Assembly (NCBI RefSeq): GCF_029945965.1
Contig: NZ_JAQSDO010000015.1
Span: 1,057,952-1,121,951, forward strand
Source: Thermomonas sp.
Lineage (GTDB): Bacteria > Pseudomonadota > Gammaproteobacteria > Xanthomonadales > Xanthomonadaceae
Reading direction: 5' to 3'
DNA length: 64,000 nucleotides
In this document: positions 1 to 10,923 of the stretch, one piece after another
How positions within the stretch are numbered: the first letter of the stretch is position 1
Layout of the letters: every line of letters begins with the position of its first letter
Made by a program: the position numbers and the translations under genes
The notes under the pieces: generated by a model
The model's input: only the letters and a program-made list of their open reading frames with translations
The model's database searches: none
Told to the model about the DNA's origin: nothing

Positions 1-403
1 CGGCTTTCGCATCGGCCCATACGAACCAGTCGGCCTTCGGGTTATCGCGGTTCTCGCGGCTTTCCTGGAACCATGAATGCGCTTCTGAGCAGTGGCTGAC
101 CACCTGGTCGATCATCACCTTCAGGCCCAGCGCATGCGCCTTCGCCAGCAATTGATCGAAATCGTCCAGGCTGCCGAACAGCGGGTCGACATCGCGATAG
201 TCGGCGATGTCGTAACCGAAGTCCGCCATCGGCGACTTGAAGAATGGCGAGATCCAGATCGCGTCCACGCCAAGGCTGGCGACGTAACCCAGCCTGTTGA
301 CGATACCCGGCAGGTCGCCGACACCATCGGCATTGGTGTCGAGGAAACTGCGTGGATATATCTGGTACACGACAGCGCCGCGCCACCATCTTTTCGAAGT
401 CAT
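1..403 (-). CDS. Alpha-glucosidase, GH13 family (N-terminal part, runs off window)
   Basis: Cleaves alpha-glucosidic bonds of maltose and short maltodextrins, probably in the cytoplasm since the start shows no signal peptide. About 134 codons are visible, beginning MTSKRWWRGAVVYQIYPRSF. The N-terminal GH13 features are present: the VVYQIYPRSF strand, NADGVGDLPG, the VDAIWISPFFKSPM segment, and conserved region I as MIDQVVSHCSEAHSWF, where most relatives have N-H-T rather than S-H-C. The text closely resembles the Xanthomonas alpha-glucosidase/transglucosidase type. The catalytic Asp and Glu lie outside the window. It is divergent from the sugar transporter, and a LacI-type operator lies between them, so the two are probably co-regulated. 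The product class is firm; the exact substrate is inferred. Confidence 0.9.
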   Translation of the reverse strand, partial: MTSKRWWRGAVVYQIYPRSFLDTNADGVGDLPGIVNRLGYVASLGVDAIWISPFFKSPMADFGYDIADYRDVDPLFGSLDDFDQLLAKAHALGLKVMIDQVVSHCSEAHSWFQESRENRDNPKADWFVWADAKA

Positions 404-487
404 TCCCGCCCCGGGCATTCCTGCAACCAGCCACGAATATGCCGCGCCTGGTGTCACTTGCGGCGTGATTGCCCCGTGCGTGTGCGG

Positions 488-501
488 TGAATACGTTTAC
501 A
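488..501. promoter_or_regulatory. Putative LacI-family operator in the divergent glucosidase/transporter promoter
   Basis: The sequence TGAATACGTTTACA is an imperfect palindrome centred on ACGT, the usual form of a LacI-family site with a central CG. It lies 85 bp upstream of the alpha-glucosidase start and 110 bp upstream of the transporter start. The LacI-type gene at 3920-4966 is the obvious binder. Binding is inferred from motif and position only. Confidence 0.55.
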
Positions 502-611
502 TCCGCGTGATATGCCGAAACGACACGTTTATTGCCGCGCTGCATCACGCGTGGGCTGCGTCACTGCGGCACACTCCGGGCACTGAACCGTCACCTGCAT
601 GCGAGGCAACA

Positions 612-2114
612 ATGGCGTCGACCACGCTGACCCAAAAGCCGCAACTGTCGTTCTGGCAGATCTGGAACATGTGCTTCGGCTTCCTCGGTATCCAGTTCGG
701 ATTCGCGCTGCAGAACGCCAATGTCAGTCGAATCTTCCAGACGCTCGGCGCGAGCATGGACGACATCCCGATGTTGTGGATCGCAGCGCCGCTGACCGGG
801 CTGATCGTGCAGCCGATCATCGGCTACCTGTCGGATCGCACATGGACCGGGCTCGGCCGCCGCCGCCCGTATTTCCTGGTTGGCGCGGTGCTTGCCTCGC
901 TGGCCCTGTTCGCATTCCCGAACGTGCCGGTATTGTGGATCGCCGCCGGCATGCTGTGGGTGCTGGACGCGTCGATCAATATTTCGATGGAACCGTTCCG
1001 CGCCTTCGTCGGTGACCAGCTCTCGCCCGCGCAACGACCAAGCGGGTATGCGATGCAAAGTTTCTTCATCGGCGTCGGTTCGGTGGTCGCCAGCATGCTG
1101 CCATTCCTGCTGGAAAAAGTCGGGGTTGCGAATACCGCGGAGCCCGGCCATGTGCCGGACACGGTGCGCTACGCGTTCTACGCCGGTGGCGTTGTGCTGC
1201 TGGCGGCGATCGGCTGGACGGTGCTGCGCACGCGCGAATATTCGCCGCAACAGCTGGCCAGCTTCGATGATTGCCAACCGGACACACCGGCTCGCACGCC
1301 GCCGCTGCAGCCGGTCAACCGCAACACGCTCGGCATCGGCTGCCTGCTCGTCGGCTTGTTCGCGGTGTTCGCGATCCGGCAGTTCGAACTGGACAAGCAG
1401 CTCTACATCCTGGCCGGCGGTATCGCCGCGTATGGCCTGGCCCTTCTGGCAAGCGGCATCGCGCGTGGACACGGCATGTTCGCCACGATCATGCATGACA
1501 TGCATGCGATGCCGACCACCATGCGCCAGCTCGCGGTGGTGCAATTTTTTTCGTGGTTCGCACTGTTCGCGATGTGGATCTACACCACCGCCGCGGTCAC
1601 TGAAGTCCACTTCGACAGCACCGACACCGCATCGGTCGCCTACAACGAAGGCGCGAACTGGGTCGGCGTATTGTTCGCCGGCTACAACGGCTTCGCAGCG
1701 CTGGCCGCGATCGTGATCCCGGTGATGGTGCGCAAGTGGGGATTGCGCTTGAGCCACTTGTTCAACACCACGCTGGGCGGCCTGGGACTGCTATCGATGT
1801 TGTGGATCCGCGACCCGCACATGCTGATGTTGTCGATGGTCGGGGTAGGTTTTGCCTGGGCCTCGATCCTGTCGCTGCCGTATGCGCTGCTGTCGGACAG
1901 CGTGCCCGCCGGGAAGATGGGCATCTACATGGGCATCTTCAATTTCTTCATCGTGATTCCGCAACTGGTCGCGGCCAGCCTGCTTGGCCTGCTGCTGAAA
2001 ACCTTTCTCGGCGGACATCCGATCAACGCGCTGGCGATTGGTGGCATCAGCCTGATCATTGCCGGTCTGTGCGTGTTGCGCGTACGCGAACCCGGCACCG
2101 ATGTTGCCTACTGA
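612..2114 (+). CDS. MFS sugar transporter of the SUC/GPH-like type (likely maltose or related glucoside)
   Basis: A 500-residue inner-membrane permease with about 12 hydrophobic segments that imports a disaccharide, presumably by proton symport. The cytoplasmic loop after TM2 contains DRTWTGLGRRRPYFLVGA, the D-R-x-x-x-x-x-G-R-R-P signature of sucrose/maltose-type MFS carriers. The start ATG follows a GAGG at about 10 bp; in-frame codons further upstream run through the operator region and are unlikely. The stop codon overlaps the ribosome-binding site of the next gene, so transporter and alpha-amylase are translationally close and almost certainly one operon. Divergent from the alpha-glucosidase. 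The sugar specificity is inferred from the neighbours. Confidence 0.88.
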   Translation: MASTTLTQKPQLSFWQIWNMCFGFLGIQFGFALQNANVSRIFQTLGASMDDIPMLWIAAPLTGLIVQPIIGYLSDRTWTGLGRRRPYFLVGAVLASLALFAFPNVPVLWIAAGMLWVLDASINISMEPFRAFVGDQLSPAQRPSGYAMQSFFIGVGSVVASMLPFLLEKVGVANTAEPGHVPDTVRYAFYAGGVVLLAAIGWTVLRTREYSPQQLASFDDCQPDTPARTPPLQPVNRNTLGIGCLLVGLFAVFAIRQFELDKQLYILAGGIAAYGLALLASGIARGHGMFATIMHDMHAMPTTMRQLAVVQFFSWFALFAMWIYTTAAVTEVHFDSTDTASVAYNEGANWVGVLFAGYNGFAALAAIVIPVMVRKWGLRLSHLFNTTLGGLGLLSMLWIRDPHMLMLSMVGVGFAWASILSLPYALLSDSVPAGKMGIYMGIFNFFIVIPQLVAASLLGLLLKTFLGGHPINALAIGGISLIIAGLCVLRVREPGTDVAY

Positions 2115-2124
2115 GGAGATGACG

Positions 2125-3855
2125 ATGCGCATCACACCTTGCCTGCTCACCTTTGGCATCTCGATTGCCATCTTCGGCTCCATGGCCGGCTGCAGTACAA
2201 GCAACGCCCGCACGCCATCACCCCACATAGCCGCCACGGCGGACTACTACGGCACGCTGGAGCCGTTCGCGCGCGATGCGGTGTATTTCGTGCTGACCGA
2301 TCGCTTCGTCAATGGCGATCCAGCCAACGACCAGCGCGACCAGGGAAAATCAAAGGGGCCGGCGTTCTTCACCTTCGACCGGCCGGTGCCCGGCGCACCC
2401 GCGGGCAAGCACGCCAACGTCGGCTACCTGGGTGGCGACTTCAAGGGCATTGTCGACAACGCCGACTACATCCGCGACATGGGCTTTGGCGCGGTCTGGG
2501 TCACGCCCATCGTCGACAACCCGGACGAAGCCTTCACCGGCGGCGATCCGGTGAAATGGGGCGGCAGTTTCACAGACCGCGGCAAGACCGGCTTCCACGG
2601 CTACTGGGGCGACAATTTCTACGTGCTCGATGAGCACCTGCCCTCGCCCGGACTGGACTTCCGCGGCTTCACCAGCGCCATGCGCGGGCATGGGTTGGAT
2701 ATCGTTCTGGATATCGTCTGCAACCATGGCTCGCCGGCCTACACCATGCCGAAGGACCAGCCCAAGTTCGGCAAGATCTACGACGCGAACTGGACACTGC
2801 TTGCTGATCACCAGGATCTGCCGCCGGCCAAGCTAGACCCCACGCATAACCCGTTACACGCCTGGTACAACACCGGCGGCGGGCTGGCTCAATTGTCCGA
2901 CATCAACGAAAACAACCCGGCAGTGCTGGAGTATTTCGTCGGCGCGTATTCGCAATGGATAGACCAGGGCGCAGCCGCGTTCCGCATCGACACCATCCCG
3001 TGGATGCCGCATGCCTACTGGCATTCCTTCGTACAGCGCATCCGTGCGAAACATCCGGGCTTCTTCATGTTCGGCGAAGCCTTCGACTACGACGCCAAAA
3101 AGATCGCCGAACATACCTGGCCACAGAATGCAGGCGTCAGCGTGCTCGACTTCCCGCTGAAGAAAGCCATTGCCACAACCTTCGAAACACCCGGCAGTGA
3201 CTACGCGGCACTCGTCGAGCCGCTGCATCTCATCGGCGGGCCATATGCGAACCCGTATGAGCTGATGACGTTCTACGACAACCACGACATGGCACGCATG
3301 AATGCCAGCGACAACGGCTTCATCGATGCGCACAACTGGCTGTTCACTGCGCGCGGGATCCCGGTGATCTATTACGGTTCGGAGATTGCATTCGAACGCG
3401 GCGCCGCCGAGCATTCCGGCAATCGCAATTACTTCGGCACCGAAGGCATCCAGGTCGCGAAGTCACATCCGATCCACGCCGCACTCGCCCGCATCGCCAG
3501 GGTGCGTCAGGCATCGCCCGCGCTGCAACGCGGCTTGCAGCTCAACCTCGAACTGCACGGTGATCGCGCCGCGTTCTACCGCGTCTACCAGCACGACGGC
3601 GTGCACCAGGTTGCACTGGTACTGCTCAACAAGGGCGATGCCAGCCAGCACTTCAACGTCAGTGACAAGCTGCAACCGGGGCAGTGGCGTTCTGCATTTG
3701 ATGATCGACAGATGACGGTCGGATCCGGCGGCGCGCTCGAAGCCGATGTGCCCGCGCATGGCGTGCAGGTGTTCCTGCTCGACACGCCGGTCACCGATCC
3801 GGGTTTGCGCCGGGCCTTGGATACCGCGATGGCCGGCGCGCGGCGTACGCGTTAA
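2125..3855 (+). CDS. Alpha-amylase family (GH13) lipoprotein
   Basis: Hydrolyses alpha-1,4-glucans outside the cytoplasm. The 576-residue protein starts with a lipoprotein signal ending in the lipobox SMAGC (Cys23), so it is membrane-anchored in the periplasm or outer membrane. The GH13 catalytic triad is visible: Asp289 in FRIDTIPW, Glu318 in FGEAF, and Asp388 in YDNHDM. Conserved region I reads DIVLDIVCNHGSP. The ATG at 2125 is preferred because GAGGAG lies 6 bp upstream; the ATG at 2119 touches that site. It follows the transporter by about 10 bp, giving a degradation-plus-uptake operon in which glucan is cut outside, imported by the MFS protein, and finished by the alpha-glucosidase. The family is certain; maltodextrin, starch or cyclodextrin preference is open. 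Confidence 0.92.
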   Translation: MRITPCLLTFGISIAIFGSMAGCSTSNARTPSPHIAATADYYGTLEPFARDAVYFVLTDRFVNGDPANDQRDQGKSKGPAFFTFDRPVPGAPAGKHANVGYLGGDFKGIVDNADYIRDMGFGAVWVTPIVDNPDEAFTGGDPVKWGGSFTDRGKTGFHGYWGDNFYVLDEHLPSPGLDFRGFTSAMRGHGLDIVLDIVCNHGSPAYTMPKDQPKFGKIYDANWTLLADHQDLPPAKLDPTHNPLHAWYNTGGGLAQLSDINENNPAVLEYFVGAYSQWIDQGAAAFRIDTIPWMPHAYWHSFVQRIRAKHPGFFMFGEAFDYDAKKIAEHTWPQNAGVSVLDFPLKKAIATTFETPGSDYAALVEPLHLIGGPYANPYELMTFYDNHDMARMNASDNGFIDAHNWLFTARGIPVIYYGSEIAFERGAAEHSGNRNYFGTEGIQVAKSHPIHAALARIARVRQASPALQRGLQLNLELHGDRAAFYRVYQHDGVHQVALVLLNKGDASQHFNVSDKLQPGQWRSAFDDRQMTVGSGGALEADVPAHGVQVFLLDTPVTDPGLRRALDTAMAGARRTR

Positions 3856-3866
3856 GACCCTGGAAG

Positions 3867-3881
3867 GCGCGCAAAGCGCGC
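3867..3881. other. Short GC hairpin between convergent genes
   Basis: GCGCGC-AAA-GCGCGC sits in the 64-bp gap between the alpha-amylase and the convergent lacI-type gene. It could help end both transcripts, but there is no T-tract on either side, so it is not a textbook intrinsic terminator. Confidence 0.3.
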
Positions 3882-3919
3882 GATGAGGCAATGCAAGGCA
3901 CGCAGCGCGCGACTTAGCC

Positions 3920-4966
3920 TCAAGCGCGGCTGGACTGGCGGATCTGCAAGGTCGGCGCCAAGGTAATGCTTTTGGCCGGTTCGTCGCGAACCAGCTGTAA
4001 TAGGGATGCAACCAGAAGCTCGCCGGCCATCGAGGTGTCCTGCACCACCGTGGTCAGCGGCGGGTTGGAGAAACGCGCCATCGGCGTGCCGTCGAAGCCA
4101 ACCACCGCCACGTCTTCTGGCACGCGCAGGCCATGTTCCTTCAATGCATGCATGGCACCGATCGCGATCAGGTCGCTGGCGGCGAAGATCGCATCGAAGG
4201 CAAGCTCGCGTCCGATCAGGATCTTCGCGGCCTCGTAACCGGCTTGTTCGGTGCTCGCGGCGTTGACCTGCAGCGCAGGATTGATGCGCAGCCCGGACTC
4301 GCGCAGCACGGCATCGCAACCACAATAGCGCGCGAAAAATTCGGGGTAATGGGTAGATGCATCGCCAAGGAATGCGATCTTCCTGCGCCCGCATTCGACC
4401 AGGTGTCGGGCCACCAACGCTCCACCTTGCGCGTTGTCGCAACCGATCGAAATGCCGGGCTGGCCTTGCAGGACCGCGCCCCAGCGGACGAAATGCGTGC
4501 CCTGAGCGACTAGATGCGCCAGCTTGCTCTCGTAGGCCAGGTAGTCGCCGTAGCCGAGCAGAATCAGGCCATCGGCCTTCATGCTGTCTTCGTAATCGGC
4601 ATGCCAGTCGTCCGACAACTGCTGGAAGGAGACCAGCAAGTCATGACCGTGCTTGGCGCAGGCGCGGGTGATCGAACCCAGCATCGACAGGAAGAACGGG
4701 TTGATGTGCGAATCGTCCGGGGTCGGATCCTCGAATAGCAACAGCGCCAGCGTGCCAGCACGCTGGGTGCGCAGGCTCGAGGCATGCCGGTCGACCTTGT
4801 AGTTGAGTTCCCGCACCGCCTCTTCGACCCGCTTGCGGGTTTCGGCGTTGACCAGCGGGCTGCCGCGCAGCACCCGCGACACCGTGGCCTGCGAGACCCC
4901 GGCCCGATGGGCGATGTCCAGCGAGGTCGCCTTGGTCTTTTTCTTGGTGCGACTGGGGACAAGCAT
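3920..4966 (-). CDS. LacI-family transcriptional repressor of the alpha-glucan cluster
   Basis: A 348-residue DNA-binding regulator. Residues 13-35 form the N-terminal helix-turn-helix (ATSLDIAHRAGVSQATVSRV), followed by the hinge region and a periplasmic-binding-protein-like sugar sensor domain that ends with the typical VAVVGFDGTPMARFSNPPLTTV. It is convergent with the alpha-amylase and therefore outside the operon it probably controls. The expected target is the palindrome at 488-501. Induction by maltose or a related sugar is inferred from the neighbouring genes. The start follows a weak ribosome-binding site; the family-typical length supports it. Confidence 0.9.
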   Translation of the reverse strand: MLVPSRTKKKTKATSLDIAHRAGVSQATVSRVLRGSPLVNAETRKRVEEAVRELNYKVDRHASSLRTQRAGTLALLLFEDPTPDDSHINPFFLSMLGSITRACAKHGHDLLVSFQQLSDDWHADYEDSMKADGLILLGYGDYLAYESKLAHLVAQGTHFVRWGAVLQGQPGISIGCDNAQGGALVARHLVECGRRKIAFLGDASTHYPEFFARYCGCDAVLRESGLRINPALQVNAASTEQAGYEAAKILIGRELAFDAIFAASDLIAIGAMHALKEHGLRVPEDVAVVGFDGTPMARFSNPPLTTVVQDTSMAGELLVASLLQLVRDEPAKSITLAPTLQIRQSSRA

Positions 4967-5030
4967 CGGCGGAGTGTAGCAATGCCGATGTTCCCGTTCT
5001 CAGCCAATACAACAGAAGTGGCTAAAAAGA

Positions 5031-5060
5031 AAAAGGCCGATGGAGTTCCATCGGCCTTTT
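5031..5060 (-). terminator. Intrinsic terminator downstream of tRNA-Arg(ACG)
   Basis: A 14-bp stem, AAAAGGCCGATGGA paired with TCCATCGGCCTTTT across a GT turn, just past the 3' end of the tRNA genes on the minus strand. The stem is flanked by A/T runs on both sides, so it can also act on the plus strand. Confidence 0.85.
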
Positions 5061-5066
5061 TGCAAT

Positions 5067-5143
5067 TGGTGCGCCCGGAGAGATTCGAACTCCCGACCCC
5101 CAAGTTCGTAGCCTGGTGCTCTATCCAACTGAGCTACGGGCGC
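5067..5143 (-). tRNA. tRNA-Arg (anticodon ACG)
   Basis: Full cloverleaf: acceptor GCGCCCG paired with CGGGCGC, D-arm GCTC/GAGC, anticodon stem CCAGG/CTTGG around the loop CTACGAA, a GGGAG TTCGAAT CTCTC T-arm, discriminator A and an encoded CCA. The first anticodon base is presumably edited to inosine. It lies downstream of tRNA-Ser and csrA, as serV-argV lie downstream of csrA in E. coli. Confidence 0.96.
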
Positions 5144-5232
5144 AAGAGCGCAATTATGCGTTGGCGGCACAATTGCCGTCAACGCAAATCACCAACAACA
5201 TCTTGCAACAACATCTCGCGATTTCACTTCGA

Positions 5233-5325
5233 TGGCGGAGACTGAGGGATTCGAACCCTCGATGGAGTTTTTGACCCCATACTCCCTTAGCAGGGGAGCC
5301 CCTTCAGCCTCTCGGGCAAGTCTCC
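5233..5325 (-). tRNA. tRNA-Ser (anticodon GCT)
   Basis: A class II tRNA with acceptor GGAGACT paired with AGTCTCC, a long variable arm, the anticodon loop reading CTGCTAA (anticodon GCT), a T-loop GTTCGAATC, discriminator G and an encoded CCA. It lies between csrA and tRNA-Arg(ACG) on the same strand. Confidence 0.96.
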
Positions 5326-5380
5326 GAAGGCGTAATCGCGAGTCGCGCAGAATACAGGCAACGCCGTGATCCGGCAAACC

Positions 5381-5578
5381 TCATTCGGCACTACTACCCT
5401 TTTTTTCTGACTCGTCCGCATTCTGGATGCGCTGGTAGATCTCTTCGCGATGCACGGACACGTCCTTCGGCGCAGTAATGCCGATCCGGACCTGGTTGCC
5501 TTTGACACCCAGTACCGTGACGGTAATGGCATCACCGATCATCAATGTTTCACCTACTCGCCGAGTAAGGATCAGCAT
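5381..5578 (-). CDS. csrA: Carbon storage regulator CsrA
   Basis: A 65-residue homodimeric RNA-binding protein that controls translation and stability of mRNAs by binding GGA-containing hairpins. The family start [16 protein letters not shown] and the [13 protein letters not shown] segment are intact. The RNA-contacting residues Leu4, Arg6, Arg7 and Arg44 are all in place. The variable tail ([12 protein letters not shown]) is charged, as usual. It lies 101 bp downstream of alaS on the same strand, the conserved gammaproteobacterial order. Likely targets include motility and c-di-GMP genes, of which this window has several; that link is inference. Confidence 0.97.
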   Translation of the reverse strand: MLILTRRVGETLMIGDAITVTVLGVKGNQVRIGITAPKDVSVHREEIYQRIQNADESEKKGSSAE

Positions 5579-5679
5579 CTTGCAACTCCCCTGTCGCTAA
5601 CGACCGCTCCGCTGCGCGTCCTGCACAGGGATGCGGGATGCATCCAATCGTCCCGATCATACGGGCCTTCATTCAGTTT

Positions 5680-8361
5680 TCACAAGCGGCTGGGGCACGT
5701 TCCCGTCAAGTGTTCGTGCACCCAACCGGTCACGGCGGACAATGCAGCGACCAGTTCGGGGCCATCGTCGCCCCCGCCCTGCGCCATGTCGGCGCGCCCA
5801 CCACCCTTGCCATTGATGCGACCAGCCACATCGGCAAGAAGTTCACCCGCCTTGATCTTGCCAAGCGCATTGCCGCTAACGCCGGCCACCAGGGCCGCCT
5901 TGCCGGCGTTGGTGCCGGCCAGCACGATGACCGCATTGCCCAACTGCTGTTTGAGCCTATCCATGGCATCACGCAGGGCCTTGGCGTCGAACCCTTCCAG
6001 GCGCGTGGCCAGCACCTTGATCCCAGCCACGTCCTGGGCCTGGCCAGCCAGGTCGCTGGTGGCGCCGGATGCTGCCTTGGCTTTCATGGCCTCCAGTTCG
6101 CGCTCCAGCTTCTTTTGCTTGTCCAGCATGGCGCGCAACTTGTCGCCAACCTCGCCGGTCTGTGCACCCAGCAGCGCCGCGGCTTCGCCAAGCCTACGCT
6201 CCTCCTCGGCAACGTGATCCAGCGCACCCTGCCCGGTCACCGCCTCGATCCGGCGCACGCCTGCCGACACGCCGCCTTCGGAAATGATCTTGAACAGGCC
6301 GATATCGCCAGTACGGCCGACATGGGTGCCGCCGCACAGTTCAGTTGAGGTCGGCCCGAACCGCAGCACGCGGACGTGCTCGCCATATTTCTCGCCAAAT
6401 AGCGCCAGCGCACCGAAATCCAGGGCTTCCTGCATCGCCATCTCATGCACTTCACCCGCATGGTTCGCACGCACCTCGGCGTTGACCCGGCGCTCTATCT
6501 CGGCGAGTTCGGCGGACGTCATCGGCTGGGAATGCGAGAAATCGAAGCGCAGCCGATCTGGTGCAACCAGCGAGCCCTTCTGCTGCACATGGTTGCCCAG
6601 CACGTCACGCAGCGCAGCGTGCATCAGGTGGGTGGCGCTGTGGTTGAGTATGGTGGCCGCGCGGCGCGTGGCGTCCACTGCACCGGTCAGTTGATCGCCT
6701 CGCTTCAGCGTTCCAGACGTCAGCTTGCCAACGTGGCCGAAGAACTGGCCGGCCAGCTTGAGGGTATCGATAACGTCGAAGCCCACGCCCTGAGCCTCCA
6801 GCGCGCCACGAAGTTCGCCGGTATCGCCAACCTGGCCACCTGACTCGGCATAGAACGGCGTCGCGTCGAGGATCACGATGGCATCGTCGCCCGCCTCGAT
6901 CGCATCCACCGGACGACCATCCTTCAGCAAGGCGAGCACGCTCAGGTCAGCCGCATCGAGCGATGCGTAACCCAGGAATTTCGTGGGCGTCAGCTTTGCG
7001 ACCAGGTCTGCCGGCAACTGTGTGCCGCCGCCGAACTTGCCGGCCGCGCGCGCGGTCTCCTTCTGTTGCGCCATCGCCGCATCGAAACCACCGACGTCCA
7101 CCGACATCCCGCGCTCGCGCGCCATGTCCTGGGTGAGGTCGAGCGGGAACCCGTAGGTATCGTAGAGACGGAAGGCATCAACGCCCGGGATCGTTCCACT
7201 GCTGCGGTCGGCAAGGTCATTGAAGATGCGCATGCCCGAATCCAGGGTTTCGGCGAAGCGCTCTTCTTCGGCTTTCAACGCGCGCTCGGCGGTGGCCCGA
7301 CCTTCGCGCAACACCGGGTAGGCATCGCCCATCAAGCCGTCTAGCGTTCCGACCAATTTGTGGAAGAACGGTTCGCGCACGCCCAGCATCCAGCCATGGC
7401 GCAGTGCACGGCGGATGATCCGGCGCAGCACATAGCCGCGGCCCTCGTTGCTGGGTAGCACGCCATCAACGATCAGGAATGCGCAGGCGCGGATATGGTC
7501 GGCAATCACCCGCAGCGACTTGTTCTGCAGATCTGGCGTCGCAGTCAGCTCGGACGCCTTGCAGATCAGGGTGTCGAACAGGTCGATCTCATAGTTGCTG
7601 TGCACGTGCTGCAGCACGGCGGTGATCCGTTCCAGACCCATGCCGGTATCCACGCAGGGCGCCGGCAAAGGCACGAGAGTGCCGTCGGGTTGGCGGTCGA
7701 ACTGCATGAAGACGTTGTTCCAGATTTCGATATAGCGATCACCGTCCTCGTCCGGCGAGCCCGGCGGACCGCCTGCGTGTTCCGGACCATGGTCGTAGAA
7801 GATCTCGCTGCACGGACCGCACGGGCCGGTGTCAGCCATCTGCCAGAAATTGTCGGAAGCGTATGGCGCGCCCTTGTTGTCGCCGATGCGGATGATGCGC
7901 TCAGGCGGCAGGCCGATGTCGCGATGCCAGATCTCGAACGCTTCGTCGTCGTCCTGGTAGATCGTGACCAGCAGGCGCTCGGGTGGCAGCTTCCAGACCT
8001 GGGTCAGCAGTTCCCAGGCCCAGGCAATCGCATCCTTCTTGAAGTAGTCACCGAACGACCAGTTGCCGAGCATTTCGAAGAACGTGTGGTGGCGAGCGGT
8101 GTAGCCGACCTGATCGAGGTCGTTATGCTTGCCGCCAGCGCGCAGACAACGCTGCACGTCAGCGGCACGCACATAGCTGCGCTTCTCCGCACCCAGGAAC
8201 ACGTCCTTGAACTGGACCATCCCGGAATTGGTGAACATCAGGGTGGGATCGTTGCCCGGCACCAGTGGCGCCGACGGCACGATGGTGTGGCCCTTGGAAG
8301 CAAAGAACTCGAGGAAATCCCGGCGTATGTCGGACGTCGTTTTTTTGGGGGTGATATTCAT
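5680..8361 (-). CDS. alaS: Alanyl-tRNA synthetase
   Basis: Charges tRNA-Ala with alanine and clears mis-charged serine and glycine. The 893 residues are slightly longer than the usual 870-880. The N-terminal catalytic domain begins [15 protein letters not shown] and contains [18 protein letters not shown]. The editing domain carries the zinc/active-site residues in [11 protein letters not shown] and in [13 protein letters not shown]. The C-terminal oligomerisation (C-Ala) domain ends with the glycine-rich segment [18 protein letters not shown]. The gene sits between recX and csrA, all on the minus strand. It is complete with no odd features. Confidence 0.98.
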   Translation of the reverse strand: MNITPKKTTSDIRRDFLEFFASKGHTIVPSAPLVPGNDPTLMFTNSGMVQFKDVFLGAEKRSYVRAADVQRCLRAGGKHNDLDQVGYTARHHTFFEMLGNWSFGDYFKKDAIAWAWELLTQVWKLPPERLLVTIYQDDDEAFEIWHRDIGLPPERIIRIGDNKGAPYASDNFWQMADTGPCGPCSEIFYDHGPEHAGGPPGSPDEDGDRYIEIWNNVFMQFDRQPDGTLVPLPAPCVDTGMGLERITAVLQHVHSNYEIDLFDTLICKASELTATPDLQNKSLRVIADHIRACAFLIVDGVLPSNEGRGYVLRRIIRRALRHGWMLGVREPFFHKLVGTLDGLMGDAYPVLREGRATAERALKAEEERFAETLDSGMRIFNDLADRSSGTIPGVDAFRLYDTYGFPLDLTQDMARERGMSVDVGGFDAAMAQQKETARAAGKFGGGTQLPADLVAKLTPTKFLGYASLDAADLSVLALLKDGRPVDAIEAGDDAIVILDATPFYAESGGQVGDTGELRGALEAQGVGFDVIDTLKLAGQFFGHVGKLTSGTLKRGDQLTGAVDATRRAATILNHSATHLMHAALRDVLGNHVQQKGSLVAPDRLRFDFSHSQPMTSAELAEIERRVNAEVRANHAGEVHEMAMQEALDFGALALFGEKYGEHVRVLRFGPTSTELCGGTHVGRTGDIGLFKIISEGGVSAGVRRIEAVTGQGALDHVAEEERRLGEAAALLGAQTGEVGDKLRAMLDKQKKLERELEAMKAKAASGATSDLAGQAQDVAGIKVLATRLEGFDAKALRDAMDRLKQQLGNAVIVLAGTNAGKAALVAGVSGNALGKIKAGELLADVAGRINGKGGGRADMAQGGGDDGPELVAALSAVTGWVHEHLTGTCPSRL

Positions 8362-8475
8362 GCGGTATCTGGTTCAGGCGAGCGCACAACTGCGCCGCGT
8401 TCCCATCACCATGCGGACGCGAAACCGAGTTGGCAACCCAATCCTCCCAGTTTACAGCCCGCTTGGTCTCATTCG

Positions 8476-8987
8476 TCAGGCTCTCTCATAGGGGCACGCC
8501 TGCAATGCGGCCCTGACCTGATCCATCCCGAAACCACGGCGCAGCAGGAACTCCGCCGCCTTGCGCTGGGCAGCCCGATTCCCGCTCAGGGCAGCAGGAT
8601 GCCTGCGCCGCAACAGATCCCTGGCGTTGTCCGACCAATCACCTTCAAATGCTTCCAGTGCAGAGGAGATAATCTCCGCCGACAGCGCGTGGGTGGCCAG
8701 CTCGGCGCGCATCCGCACCGGTCCGTAGCCGGTATTGGCACGACTACGCACCAGCAACTCGGCAAATCGTGCATCGTTTTGCCAACCTGCGTTGGCAAGC
8801 TTGTCGATCACCGCCCGTGCATCATTGGGCTCGACACCGCGGCTGGTGAGCTTGCGCGCGAGTTCCTGTTTGGAATGCTCGCGCCGGGTCAACAGACCCA
8901 GCGCGCGTTGGGTCGGCGACAGCTCCGGACGGCGGCGACGCGACGGCGCTGACGAGGACACCGCAGCATCGCCTTTGTCCGGTTGCA

Positions 8988-8988
<1 letters not shown>
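8476..8988 (-). CDS. recX: RecA regulatory protein RecX
   Basis: A 170-residue inhibitor of RecA that caps or destabilises the RecA filament. After a charged N-terminus come three-helix repeats typical of RecX, including ALGLLTRREHSKQELARKL and GYGPVRMRAEL. The start codon overlaps the recA stop as TGATG, so translation is coupled to recA. Length and position are normal for the family, and SOS co-expression with recA is expected. Confidence 0.96.
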
Positions 8989-10079
<1,091 letters not shown>

Positions 10080-10285
10080 GGTGTTGGTCCTCAAGGTGGA
10101 ATATTTTTGGGTGAATTACTTGGGTAAGTCGTCTGGTCTGGACGCAGGTTAGGCGGGCTGGGTCGCATGGACTGCGACGCTGCGCGCCTTGCATGGACGA
10201 TGGCAGTTGCGATCACCAGGCGGCATCAGGAAATCCCCCGCGCGCAACTGGGATGAAGCAGGCAATCGACATGCAGGAAGTCCGG

Positions 10286-10921
10286 TCATGGGTTGGGCCG
10301 CACCAGGCCGCAGTACAGACCTTCGATCGCAAAGTCCTGGCCAGGCTGTACCTCGATCGGGCTGTAGTCCGGGTTGCGCGGCAGCAACCGGATGCGCCCC
10401 TGCCCGATCTTGAGCAGCTTGACCGTGATCTCGTCGTCGATCCGCGCGATGACTATTTGTCCATTTCGTGCATCGGAGGTGCGATGCACACCGATCAGGT
10501 CGCCGTCGAAGATGCCCTCGTCGCGCATCGAATCGCCCTTGACCCGGAGCAGGTAATCCGGCGCCGGTGAAAAGAAGGTGCGGTCCATCAGCACGACCTG
10601 CTCGGAACCGATATCGGCACCGATCGGGACGCCGGCCGCAACCTGCCCCAACACCGGCAGGCGCAGTGCATCGTCATCGGCAGGCAGCGGCAGCTGCCGG
10701 GGCGTGTCCGGGAACTGCAGCAGGCGCAGGCCGCGCGCGCGGCCGGGCGTGCGCTCGACCACACCAGCAGCTTCCAGTGCCTCCAGGTGGTATTGCGCCG
10801 CGCGCACCCCGCTGAAGCCGAAGGCACGGGCGATTTCCGATTGCGATGGAGGGACACCTTCCGCTTCGATGCGGTCGGCGATGAAGGCGTGGATGGCGCG
10901 TTGGGTATCGGTCAGGCTCAT
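10286..10921 (-). CDS. lexA: SOS-response repressor LexA
   Basis: A 211-residue repressor of DNA-damage genes. The N-terminal winged helix contains SQSEIARAFGFSGVRAAQYHLEALEAAG. The self-cleavage site is the Ala-Gly bond in GQVAAGVPIG, and the catalytic Ser (KGDSMRDEGI) and Lys (DDEITVKLLK) of the peptidase S24 fold are present. The start ATG at 10921 is preferred over an earlier ATG at 10945, because the earlier codon would lie upstream of the operator palindrome at 10924-10942. The gene lies between pncC and recA on the same strand. Autoregulation through that operator is nearly certain. Confidence 0.97.
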   Translation of the reverse strand: MSLTDTQRAIHAFIADRIEAEGVPPSQSEIARAFGFSGVRAAQYHLEALEAAGVVERTPGRARGLRLLQFPDTPRQLPLPADDDALRLPVLGQVAAGVPIGADIGSEQVVLMDRTFFSPAPDYLLRVKGDSMRDEGIFDGDLIGVHRTSDARNGQIVIARIDDEITVKLLKIGQGRIRLLPRNPDYSPIEVQPGQDFAIEGLYCGLVRPNP

Positions 10922-10923
10922 GG

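Noticed and set aside
10095-10285. A LexA box for recA in the lexA-recA gap
   Set aside because: No TTAG-N6-TACTA match or similar palindrome could be found in the 191-bp gap.
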